Assembly: GCA_017354065.1 (NCBI GenBank)
Contig: JAFMRN010000162.1
Span: forward strand, 1 to 5,913
Reading direction: 5' to 3'
Origin: Solirubrobacterales bacterium
GTDB lineage: Bacteria > Actinomycetota > Thermoleophilia > Solirubrobacterales > Solirubrobacteraceae
DNA length: 5,913 nucleotides
Shown here: piece after piece, positions 1 through 5,822 of the stretch
Position numbering within the stretch: position 1 is the first letter of the stretch
Layout: every line of letters starts with the position of its first letter
Translations under genes and position numbers: made by a program
Notes under the pieces: model-generated
Database searches by the model: none
What the model was told of the DNA's origin: nothing
The model's input: only the letters and a program-made list of their open reading frames with translations

Positions 1-979
1 TAAAGATGAAGGGCAGCACGGGCAGCATCGCGCCGATGCCGGTTGACAGGCCCGCGGCGACGGTCGCCCCGAGCGTGTCCCCGCCCTCACCGGTGCCGCC
101 GAACTCCTCCGCGGCCAGCGCTTTGAGCATCGCGTCCGGTTGCTTGGCCAGCTGCGCGGCCATCGTGTCCGCGGTCTCGGGATCGACGCCCTTGAGCTGG
201 TAGAAGAGCGACAGCTCCTCCTGCTCCTCCTCGGGGTGCTCGAGGATCTCGCGGCGCTCGTGCTCGACGTTGGCGTGGGCGATCTCCTGCTCGGAGCGCT
301 CGGCGAGGAACGCGCCGGTGGCCATCGACAGGGCCGCGGCGATCGCACCCGAGACCCCGGCGGTCAGCACCACGCTGGAGCCGCCGGTCGCACCGGAGAC
401 ACCGGCGACCAGCCCGAACACGGAGGCCAGGCCGTCGTTGGCCCCGTAGATCACGCCTGAGACCCAGCCGCCGCCGGTGTTGTGCCAGCGCTCGCGGCCG
501 GTTACCTTGTCGAGCCGCTCCTTGGCGGCGCGCTGAACCGGGCTCAGCTCGGCGTCCGGTTCCGAGGACTGACCGGTGCTGCGGATCTCGTTCACAGCGT
601 GGGAGTGGGCGCGCTCCTCATGACGGATCTCGTGCAGCAGCGTGTCGGTCTCGGCGTCGCCGGTGGAGCGCTTGTAGAGGTCGTCGACCTCCTCGTCCTC
701 GGCCGCCTCGCGGGCGGCCAGCAGCCGGTCAACCGGCGCGATCTTGGTTTGCAGCCGCGTCCAGGCGCTGAGCTTGACGCTGTCAGGGTCGGGGACCGGG
801 ATCCCCAGCTCGGTCATGCGCGCCTCGATCCGCGCGCGGTGGCTGGCCTCGGCGGCGGCCATCCGGCGCAGGATCTCGGCCTCGCGCGGGGCCAGGCGCT
901 CGGCGATCAGCTCATAGGCCTTGCCGGCCTCGATCTCGCCGCGCCATGCTTGCAGCAGCCGGTCGTGCAGCTCGGACAT
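1..979 (-). CDS. Erythrin-VIT1 protein: ferritin-like domain fused to VIT1/CCC1 iron/manganese transporter (C-terminus cut by window edge)
   Basis: The frame stays open from the ATG at 979 to the left edge, giving 326 visible residues; the rest of the membrane domain is outside. Residues 1-140 look like a ferritin-like (rubrerythrin-type) four-helix domain with candidate di-metal ligands: E15/E17, the ExxH at E44-H47, E94, E117, and the ExxH at E122-H125. Residues 172-193 form the first VIT helix, with the family signature around YGANDGL (D182). Residues 203-226 form the second, with S218-M219. A Glu/His-rich cytoplasmic segment follows (about 227-256), as expected for the VIT metal-binding domain, and a helix ending PVLPFIF runs off the edge. 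Related proteins (rhizobial MbfA) export iron across the inner membrane and protect against peroxide and iron stress; direction and metal here are inferred. There is no clear Shine-Dalgarno, and the start lies 17 bp after the stop of the secreted-protein gene, so cotranscription or coupling is likely. Confidence 0.9.
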   Translation of the reverse strand, partial: MSELHDRLLQAWRGEIEAGKAYELIAERLAPREAEILRRMAAAEASHRARIEARMTELGIPVPDPDSVKLSAWTRLQTKIAPVDRLLAAREAAEDEEVDDLYKRSTGDAETDTLLHEIRHEERAHSHAVNEIRSTGQSSEPDAELSPVQRAAKERLDKVTGRERWHNTGGGWVSGVIYGANDGLASVFGLVAGVSGATGGSSVVLTAGVSGAIAAALSMATGAFLAERSEQEIAHANVEHERREILEHPEEEQEELSLFYQLKGVDPETADTMAAQLAKQPDAMLKALAAEEFGGTGEGGDTLGATVAAGLSTGIGAMLPVLPFIF

Positions 980-996
980 GGGGGCGCAGCATACGT

Positions 997-2760
997 CTAG
1001 TTGACGCGGGCGGTGTGTGACTTGCCGCTGTCGGTCCAGCTGACACTGTGACCGTTGAGCTTGACCCCGTTTACCGGTGGGCTGGTGGCGGGCTGGGAGA
1101 CGTCGAGCGTGTGGAACTGGTTGCCGTGGCTGGCGTACACCTCGTCCGCGGTGCACGTTGACGACGTGCAGAGACCTTGTACCGGTGGCGAGGGTTGCCA
1201 GGTCTTGGAGCCGCCGCCCGGGTCGGTTGAGGACAGCATCTGACTTGCAGAGCCGTGGCTCTCGGCAACGCAGGCGTTGGCGTTCATGCAGGCGAACGGC
1301 CCCATCTCGGCGGCCGGCGAATAGCGCTTGTCGAGTGACTCCTGCTGCCAGTTACCGTTCGGTCCGGTCGTTGTCGTCCACAGGAACGCGGTGTTCGCGT
1401 TGTTGCCCTGAAGCTGGGGCATCGTCGGGTCGGCGTCAGTCGCCAAACAGGTGCTGCCCGAAGCGCACAGCAGATCGTCCGGATCCTGGTTGGCGAACTG
1501 TGACGCGGCTACCGGCTGCCAGCTGCCGGCCTTGAACGGGTCCGATGAGCTGTACAGCGGCGGTTTGTTGAGGTTGCCGGATCCGCCCAGAACCGCGCAG
1601 AAGCCGGCGTTGGGGCAGCTGATCTCATGGCCGCCCGAACCGATGTCGTTGGTGCGCAGCAGCTTCTGCCATGCGCGCTGCCCGCCACCGGGGTTTGACG
1701 AGGCCAACAGGCTGCCGGCCTGGGTCAACAACAGGCAACGCCCGGCGCTGGGACAGTCGATGTCAGGCAGCAGCCCGGTACCGACCGGCCGGCTGCGATG
1801 CCAGGCCTTGGCGCCGCCGGTCGGGTGGCTGGAGGTCCACAGCCAACCGCCCGTTACCGCGGCACAGAAGCCCTTGCTCGGGCAGCTGATCGGGCCGCCG
1901 CCAATCTCGGCGGGGCCGCCGAGGTCGGTCGCCTTCCAGCTGCCGTCCGGACCCGTGGCGGTGTAGACCACCGGGTGGCTGGCACTCGAGCCGGACCCGG
2001 GGTCGATCGCGGTTCCGATCACGGCGCAGAGCCCGGTCGTGCAGGACACGTCACCAAGGTTCGCACCGGCGCCAAGGCGCTTGACATGCCAACCACCGGC
2101 GGTCGGCGTGCTGGAGCTGACGATGCTGGAGGAACCGACAGCCGCACAGGCGGAGGCACTACACCCCACGCCACCGCCGATCAGCGCCTCGCCGGCCTCA
2201 GTCCCGCTGGCCTCATCATCCTGCCCCGCCAGGCGCCAGGCAGCGACGCCTGCGGCGTCGATCTGGAGCTGGCTGACAGTGATCGACGGGTGCGCCGGAC
2301 CGGCGCCGCTGCGGCTCGGATCGTTCGGCACTGGCGTGCAGCCCGGCTGGAAAGAGTGCAACGTGCGCTTGGCGCTGCGCAGGTCAAAGGTCGAGACCCA
2401 GACGTTGCAGGGGCCGGCCGTGTCGTCCTCATCGCGGGTGCCGGTCGGCTGGTAGATGTGGGAGATAGCGAGCGCGGCGTAGCGCCCGCCGACCGCCGAG
2501 GCCTGGATGCTGCCGTCCGGCGGTGAGCCGGCGCTGGCCACGCTGGCGAGCTGGTGTTGTTTGCCGTTGGCACGCTCACAGCCGTAGATCAGCGTGTTCT
2601 TGTGCTTCGCGTCAGGCCGCGTCGTCAGCACGACGCTGGAGTTCTTCTTCAGCAGGCGCGAGCCCTTCGGCACCGCGCAGTTCCTGCTCGCCGCTGTGGC
2701 CGTGCCGGGCAGCAGCGCCACCAGCACCAACAGCCCGATCACCGCGATCACTCGCTTCAT
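997..2760 (-). CDS. Secreted Cys-paired repeat protein, probable beta-propeller, function unknown
   Basis: A 587-residue protein with a clear Sec signal peptide: K2-R3, a hydrophobic stretch at 4-17, and probable cleavage near residues 23-24 (ATA-A). There is no lipobox, so it is probably released rather than lipid-anchored. Residues 25-180 are a distinct N-terminal part with four cysteines (C28, C61, C118, C141). From about 195 to 540 a unit of roughly 40-59 residues recurs eight times. Each has a pair of cysteines four or five residues apart (for example CPSKGFC at 293, CPSAGRC at 336, CPNAGFC at 382), then a small hydrophobic strand, and in many copies an S-(S/T)-x-P-x-G-G-x-x-x-W segment. 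This spacing suggests BNR/Ycf48-like propeller blades, each stapled by a disulphide; the fold is inferred. I see no catalytic motif. A strong AGGAGG lies 7 nt before the ATG. It is the first gene before the Er-VIT1 transporter and may serve the same metal or stress response, but nothing in the sequence proves that. Confidence 0.85.
   Translation of the reverse strand: MKRVIAVIGLLVLVALLPGTATAASRNCAVPKGSRLLKKNSSVVLTTRPDAKHKNTLIYGCERANGKQHQLASVASAGSPPDGSIQASAVGGRYAALAISHIYQPTGTRDEDDTAGPCNVWVSTFDLRSAKRTLHSFQPGCTPVPNDPSRSGAGPAHPSITVSQLQIDAAGVAAWRLAGQDDEASGTEAGEALIGGGVGCSASACAAVGSSSIVSSSTPTAGGWHVKRLGAGANLGDVSCTTGLCAVIGTAIDPGSGSSASHPVVYTATGPDGSWKATDLGGPAEIGGGPISCPSKGFCAAVTGGWLWTSSHPTGGAKAWHRSRPVGTGLLPDIDCPSAGRCLLLTQAGSLLASSNPGGGQRAWQKLLRTNDIGSGGHEISCPNAGFCAVLGGSGNLNKPPLYSSSDPFKAGSWQPVAASQFANQDPDDLLCASGSTCLATDADPTMPQLQGNNANTAFLWTTTTGPNGNWQQESLDKRYSPAAEMGPFACMNANACVAESHGSASQMLSSTDPGGGSKTWQPSPPVQGLCTSSTCTADEVYASHGNQFHTLDVSQPATSPPVNGVKLNGHSVSWTDSGKSHTARVN
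1153..2163 (-). repeat. Eight Cys-x4/5-Cys repeats inside the secreted protein
   Basis: The cysteine pairs are at residues 200/205, 240/245, 293/299, 336/342, 382/388, 432/438, 491/497 and 531/536. Pair-to-pair distances are 40, 53, 43, 46, 50, 59 and 40 residues. The second cysteine is often followed by a short hydrophobic strand (AAV, AVI, LLL, AVL). The middle units (293-388) are the most alike; the outer ones are more diverged. These are protein-level repeats, not recent DNA duplications. Confidence 0.75.
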
Positions 2761-2767
2761 CCTGTCC

Positions 2768-2773
2768 CCTCCT
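2768..2773 (-). promoter_or_regulatory. Strong Shine-Dalgarno for the secreted protein
   Basis: On the minus strand AGGAGG (followed by GG) sits 7 nt before the ATG at 2760. It is the best ribosome binding site in the window; most other genes here have weak or no sites. This fixes the start and suggests strong, independent translation of the secreted protein. Confidence 0.85.
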
Positions 2774-2826
2774 GAGTAACGGCCCGTCTAGGTCGTACCC
2801 AACGGGTGGGCTGATGAAAAGTTGTG

Positions 2827-2848
2827 GCCTGAGCTTGGCGGCTAAGGC
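2827..2848 (-). terminator. Terminator-like hairpin after the two-component operon
   Basis: Minus-strand reading gives GCCTTAGC, loop CGCCAA, then GCTCAGGC: an 8-bp stem with one T-C mismatch and a 6-nt loop, starting 27 nt past the stop of the small membrane protein. A TTTT occurs only 6 nt after the stem, so it is not a textbook intrinsic terminator. It may end or weaken transcription between the two-component operon and the secreted-protein gene. Confidence 0.4.
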
Positions 2849-2875
2849 TCCATATATGACCCTAACTCGCCACGC

Positions 2876-3133
2876 TCAGCGGTGCTCGTCGGGCCAGTGG
2901 CCGTGGAGCGCCAGGTACTGGCGTGCGTCCTCCTCGTCGTCGCGGTCCTGGTTGCCGCTGATGCCCATGCGCCAGAGGACGTTCGTGAGCCAGACCGAGG
3001 AGCCGGCGCCGACAAAGGCCGCGAACGCGTCAACGCCGAAGGCGCTGAAGTCCTTGACGATCAGCAGCGCGACGCCGATCACGCACAGCGTCAGCGGCAG
3101 CCAGGTGCGCCACAGCTTGGTCCAGATGCTCAC
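2876..3133 (-). CDS. Small two-helix membrane protein, third gene of the two-component operon, function unknown
   Basis: An 85-residue protein with a GTG start at 3133 and a TGA stop at 2876-2878. Two hydrophobic segments, about residues 9-27 and 35-56, are joined by a short loop (VKDFSAF). The C-terminal tail is polar and acidic (DRDDEED at 63-69) and ends in HGHWPDE. By the positive-inside rule the N-terminus (K6, R9) and the acidic tail are probably both cytoplasmic, making a hairpin in the membrane. The gene starts 20 bp after the kinase stop, with no strong Shine-Dalgarno, so it is most likely cotranscribed with and coupled to the kinase. Small membrane proteins beside histidine kinases sometimes modulate them, which is a possible role here but pure inference. 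I do not recognise a named family, though short actinobacterial membrane proteins with a similar acidic HGxWPDE tail come to mind. Confidence 0.72.
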   Translation of the reverse strand: MSIWTKLWRTWLPLTLCVIGVALLIVKDFSAFGVDAFAAFVGAGSSVWLTNVLWRMGISGNQDRDDEEDARQYLALHGHWPDEHR

Positions 3134-3153
3134 ACCCTGAGGATAGGTCCAGC

Positions 3154-4602
3154 TCAGAGCGGGAGTGCGAGCACGAAGCGCGCGCCGCCGGCGTCCGACT
3201 CGGACACGCCGACACTGCCGCCGTGGGCCTCAGCGATGGCCCGGACGATCGCCAGGCCGAGGCCGGCGCCGCCGTTGGCGCGGCTGCGCGCCGGGTCGGT
3301 GCGGAAGAAGCGCTCAAACACGCGGCTGCGCTGCTCAGCCGGGATTCCGGGGCCGTCGTCTGAGACGGCGAGGGTCAGCGTGTGGTCGCTGATATGGCCG
3401 TCGATCCGCACCGAGCCGTCGGGCGCCTTGGTGTGGTTGATCGCGTTGCCCGCCAGGTTGCGCAACGCCTGTGCCAGGCGGTCGGGATCGACGCTGAGAT
3501 CCACATCCGGGAGCGGCCCGGTCTCGAAGCGGCGCTCCGTGGTCAGGCTCATCCCGTCCCAGAGGTCGGTGATGAACGGGCGCAGCTTGACGGTACGGCG
3601 GTGCAGGAAGTCAGCCGTGTCGGACTGGGCCAGCAGCAACAGGTCATCGGTCACACGGGTGATCCGGGCGATCTCGGCCTGGACCAGCTGCTCCACGCGC
3701 TGGAGCTCCTCGGCTGAGACCTGCTCGTCGCCGGCAAGCAGGTCCAGCTGCCCGCGGATCACCGTCAGCGGGGTGCGGAGCTCGTGGGATGCGTCGGCTA
3801 CGAACTCGCGTTGGGAGTCGAAGGCCAGCTGCAGGCGGTCGAGCATGTGGTTGAACGCGTCGGTCAGCACGCCGAGCTCGTAACTGGCGCGCGGCGGCGC
3901 CGCGATCCGCGGGCTCAGATCGCCCGCGTCGATCCGCCGGGCGACCGAGGAGGCATCACGCAGCGGCGCGGAGATACGCGCGCCGATCAGGTAGGCGAAC
4001 GCCAGGGCAACGGCCAGCGCCACCAGCCCGGCCCAAAGGAAGGAGTCGAGCACGCCGCTGCGCGCGCGGGCGATCCCCGCCAGCGGCTCCGCGGCCCCAA
4101 AGTAAGCGTGCACGTGTGAGCCCAGGGTGACCGGCTCCTGGTAGATCGCGAGCTTGCCGACGTCGGGGCCCGGCAGGCTGCTGAAGCCCGCATGGGGCTC
4201 TGCCAGGCGCCGGCCCATGGTGTTCTCCTGTGACTGCTCAACCCAACTCTCATCGGCTTCAGGTTTGTCGCGGCCGAACAGCTCGGGATGGTTGGTGGCA
4301 CAGCCGGAGCCCGGCACGATCGTGAACAGCAGCACCGCCGCGTTCTGGTACGGCTGAGAGGAGGCGTAGGAGCGCGCGTCCTTGAGAACCTGGTCCGGCG
4401 AGCGACCGTGCTCAGCGGCGACCGAGCGGGCCAACTCATGGGCTTCTGAGCGCAGGTTGGAGTTCAGCTGGGAACGCAGCTCAGTGCCGGTCTGGTGGTA
4501 GACGAGGCTGAAGGCGATGACCAGGGTCGCCAGCACGACAAGCCCGACGGCAAAGATCAGGCGCCCCCGCAATCCGGCGAGCGCTGGTATGCGCGGGGGC
4601 AT
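3154..4602 (-). CDS. HAMP-domain sensor histidine kinase
   Basis: A 482-residue membrane histidine kinase of classical EnvZ/PhoR-like layout. Transmembrane helix 1 spans about residues 14-36, an extracytoplasmic sensor 37-186, helix 2 187-208, HAMP 205-258, the HisKA dimerisation domain 264-330 and HATPase_c 375-482. The H-box ASHELRTPL carries the phospho-accepting H273. The N-box has N382 and N386, the G1 box is DDGPG (415-419), the F-box is F429-F433, and the G2 box is GAGLGL (445-450). All catalytic motifs are intact, so it should autophosphorylate and act on the adjacent regulator. The ATG shares one base with the regulator's TGA (TGATG on the minus strand), and GGAG lies 10 nt upstream of it inside the regulator gene, so the two are translationally coupled. 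The sensor region of about 150 residues is not one I recognise; it has a single cysteine (C101) near H105. The signal is unknown, with envelope, redox or metal conditions suggested only by the neighbours. Confidence 0.95.
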   Translation of the reverse strand: MPPRIPALAGLRGRLIFAVGLVVLATLVIAFSLVYHQTGTELRSQLNSNLRSEAHELARSVAAEHGRSPDQVLKDARSYASSQPYQNAAVLLFTIVPGSGCATNHPELFGRDKPEADESWVEQSQENTMGRRLAEPHAGFSSLPGPDVGKLAIYQEPVTLGSHVHAYFGAAEPLAGIARARSGVLDSFLWAGLVALAVALAFAYLIGARISAPLRDASSVARRIDAGDLSPRIAAPPRASYELGVLTDAFNHMLDRLQLAFDSQREFVADASHELRTPLTVIRGQLDLLAGDEQVSAEELQRVEQLVQAEIARITRVTDDLLLLAQSDTADFLHRRTVKLRPFITDLWDGMSLTTERRFETGPLPDVDLSVDPDRLAQALRNLAGNAINHTKAPDGSVRIDGHISDHTLTLAVSDDGPGIPAEQRSRVFERFFRTDPARSRANGGAGLGLAIVRAIAEAHGGSVGVSESDAGGARFVLALPL

Positions 4603-5273
4603 CAGGACCCGTCTCCGTCAAAGCGGTAGCCGAGCGAGCGGATCGTCGTGATCGGCTGCTCGGCTCCGGCGGCGGACAGCTTGCGGCGCAGGTAACCCAC
4701 GTAGACATCCAGCACGTTGGTGCCGGGGTCATGGTTGTAGCCCCACACCGCGCGCAACGCCTGGTCGCGCTCCACCACCTTGCCCTGGTTGCGCATCAGG
4801 AACAGGAGCAGCTCGAACTCGGTGGTGGACAAGCGGACGGGCTGATCCGAGACGGTCACCTCGCGAGAGATCAGATCGATCTTGATCGCGCCGCTCTGTA
4901 ACTGAGTCTCGCCTGCTTCGGTCATCCGCAGTTGCGCGCGCACGCGTGCGGCCAGCTCATCCAGGGAGAACGGCTTGACGAGATAGTCCACGGCGCCGGC
5001 GTCAAGCCCCGCTATGCGGTCCTCCAGATCGCCGCGTGCGGTCAAAACGATCACCGGTAGGTCAGGCCGCTCGGGCTGGAGCCGCGCCAGGACCTCTCCG
5101 CCGCTGAGCTGGGGGAGCATCAGATCGAGCACCACGACTCGTACCTTGGGGTCACGCGCCAACTCGAGGCCGGTGGCACCGTCGGTGGCGGTGATGACCT
5201 CAAGTCCCTGACGTCGCAACCCTCGCTCAATGAAGTCGAGGATGCCGGGCTCATCCTCAACTACGAGGATCAT
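4602..5273 (-). CDS. OmpR/PhoB-family response regulator
   Basis: A 223-residue two-domain transcription factor. The receiver domain (about 1-115) has the acidic pair E6-D7, phospho-acceptor D50 in VVLDLMLP, switch T78 and K100 before P101-F102. The C-terminal winged-helix domain (about 126-219) shows the expected OmpR-type sequence, including LSTTEFELL (148-156), the recognition-helix region near NVLDVYVGYLRRKL, and the wing ending GYRF (215-218). The frame is open further upstream to 5600, but the receiver domain begins exactly at the ATG at 5273 and the longer version would run through the divergent gene, so this start is chosen. No strong Shine-Dalgarno precedes it, so a leaderless or short-leader transcript is possible. 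It is the first gene of the operon with the kinase and the small membrane protein, and it probably regulates its own and the divergent promoter. Confidence 0.95.
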   Translation of the reverse strand: MILVVEDEPGILDFIERGLRRQGLEVITATDGATGLELARDPKVRVVVLDLMLPQLSGGEVLARLQPERPDLPVIVLTARGDLEDRIAGLDAGAVDYLVKPFSLDELAARVRAQLRMTEAGETQLQSGAIKIDLISREVTVSDQPVRLSTTEFELLLFLMRNQGKVVERDQALRAVWGYNHDPGTNVLDVYVGYLRRKLSAAGAEQPITTIRSLGYRFDGDGS

Positions 5274-5375
5274 GGCAACGATCTTATGCGCGACTTGGTT
5301 GCGCGGGGCGTTATCCAAGAGTTCTCTCACCAAAATGTGAGGTAACGCTTCGGTAAGCGGTGCAGACTGCTCAAC
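5274..5375. promoter_or_regulatory. Divergent promoter region between the two-component operon and the ApbE unit
   Basis: These 102 bp separate the start codons of two divergent units, so promoters for both should lie here. A minus-strand GATAAC (5310-5315) could be the -10 of the regulator operon, matching TATAAT at four of six positions and leaving a leader of about 30 nt. A plus-strand CAAAAT (5331-5336) could be a -10 for the small gene at 5376. Neither has a good -35, which would suit promoters needing an activator. The repeats at 5326-5359 lie just upstream of the first and across the second. Confidence 0.45.
5326..5359. promoter_or_regulatory. Candidate operator: palindrome plus 11-bp-phased direct repeat
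   Basis: CTCAC-CAAAAT-GTGAG (5326-5341) is a perfect 5-bp dyad with a 6-bp spacer. Adjoining it, GGTAA occurs at 5341-5345 and again at 5352-5356, exactly 11 bp apart. CGCTT and AAGCG (5346-5350 and 5355-5359) also form a small dyad around CGGT. OmpR/PhoB-family regulators typically bind direct repeats spaced one helical turn apart, so the GGTAA pair is a natural site for the neighbouring regulator. This is inferred from spacing and position only. Confidence 0.4.
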
Positions 5376-5822
5376 ATGGGAGATCGAGCACAACAGAGAG
5401 ATGCCGCGCTGAAACGACTGCGGCGCGTGAACCGCGGGGTGGCGGCCGGGTCGATCGCGGGGCTGGGCGCGCTGATCGGACTGACGGCATCCGCCAGCGC
5501 GCACCACAGCACCAAGCAACACCCTGCCGCGGCCAAGCCGCGAACCTCGACCACAGCGCAAACGCCGGTGACGCACAAGCACAAACGCCACCACCATCAC
5601 CGCGCCGCCGGCTCCTGGAGCCAGCAGGCTTATGACCCGCCGTCGACGCCGAGCAGCTCCACCGGCGGGTCATCTTCAGCCGCGCCGACCGGCTCCACCG
5701 GCGGGTCCTCGTCTGCCGGCTCGACCGGATCAACCGTGGGCTCCTCCTCCACCGCGCCGACCGGCTCCGCTGCGGGATCATCAAGCTCAGCGTCAGCGCC
5801 GACCACCTCGGGCGCGTCGTGA
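5376..5822 (+). CDS. Small membrane-anchored His-rich, Ser/Gly-repeat protein upstream of ApbE, function unknown
   Basis: A 148-residue protein with a basic N-terminus (R4-R20, several Arg/Lys), one hydrophobic helix (about 21-42, ending ASASA) and a low-complexity tail. The helix may be an uncleaved anchor or a signal peptide cut after the AxA-like ending. Just after it comes a His/Lys-rich stretch (H43-H44, then HKHKRHHHH at 67-75). From 95 on there are four 12-residue Ser/Gly/Thr units. No enzymatic domain is visible. The tail should be extracytoplasmic and flexible, and the histidines could bind metal; both are inferences. Its TGA overlaps the GTG of the ApbE-like gene by four bases, indicating one operon with coupled translation. 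No clear Shine-Dalgarno precedes the ATG, and no other in-frame ATG is near. Composition alone cannot assign a function, but the long frame, helix and overlap make it a credible gene. Confidence 0.75.
   Translation: MGDRAQQRDAALKRLRRVNRGVAAGSIAGLGALIGLTASASAHHSTKQHPAAAKPRTSTTAQTPVTHKHKRHHHHRAAGSWSQQAYDPPSTPSSSTGGSSSAAPTGSTGGSSSAGSTGSTVGSSSTAPTGSAAGSSSSASAPTTSGAS
5658..5801 (+). repeat. Four tandem 36-bp units coding for Ser/Gly/Thr-rich repeats
   Basis: Units start at 5658, 5694, 5730 and 5766. They encode 12-residue versions of STGGSSSAAPTG, then STGGSSSAGSTG, STVGSSSTAPTG and SAAGSSSSASAP. The first two share a near-identical DNA start (TCCACCGGCGGGTC); the fourth is the most diverged. The period is a multiple of three, so changes in copy number would keep the frame. 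Confidence 0.85.

Larger units (their letters stand above)
2761..2875 (-). other. Intergenic region, probable leader/promoter of the secreted protein–Er-VIT1 unit
   Basis: This 115-bp gap separates two same-strand units. It holds an AT-rich patch (CATATATG, about 2852-2860) that stands out from the GC-rich surroundings, the hairpin described separately, and the AGGAGG site. TAGGGT and TATATG on the minus strand could act as -10 elements, but I find no convincing -35 partner, so no exact promoter is claimed. Confidence 0.35.

Noticed and set aside
990..992. Alternative upstream ATG for the Er-VIT1 gene
   Set aside because: It is 13 nt upstream of the chosen ATG and out of frame with it, so it cannot start the transporter.
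482..1000. 172-residue plus-strand open frame
   Set aside because: It lies antisense to the ferritin-like and linker part of the Er-VIT1 gene, whose domains are unmistakable. The frame is Gly/Leu/Ala/Val-rich with no recognisable motif, as expected of GC-rich shadows.
1153..2163. Repeats in the secreted protein as a DNA repeat array or CRISPR-like structure
   Set aside because: Similarity is at protein level only, unit lengths vary from 40 to 59 codons, and there are no identical DNA repeats with spacers.
1798..2526. 242-residue plus-strand open frame
   Set aside because: It is antisense to the secreted Cys-repeat protein, which has a signal peptide, a strong ribosome site and regular repeats. 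The shadow is Arg/Gly/Ala-rich with no domain.
2882..3883. 333-residue plus-strand open frame
   Set aside because: It crosses antisense to both the small membrane protein and the kinase domain of the histidine kinase. Its Arg/Ser-rich composition is typical of a reverse-frame artefact.
4288..4302. CxxxH (C101, H105) in the kinase sensor as a heme-binding motif
   Set aside because: c-type heme attachment needs CxxCH. Only one cysteine is present, so no covalent heme site can be claimed.
5805..5819. C-terminal TTSGAS of the small protein as an ApbE flavinylation site
   Set aside because: ApbE targets carry a (D)xx(S/T)GAT-type motif inside a folded FMN-binding domain. Here the resemblance is at the very end of a low-complexity Ser/Thr tail with no acidic residue or domain, so chance is the simpler explanation.
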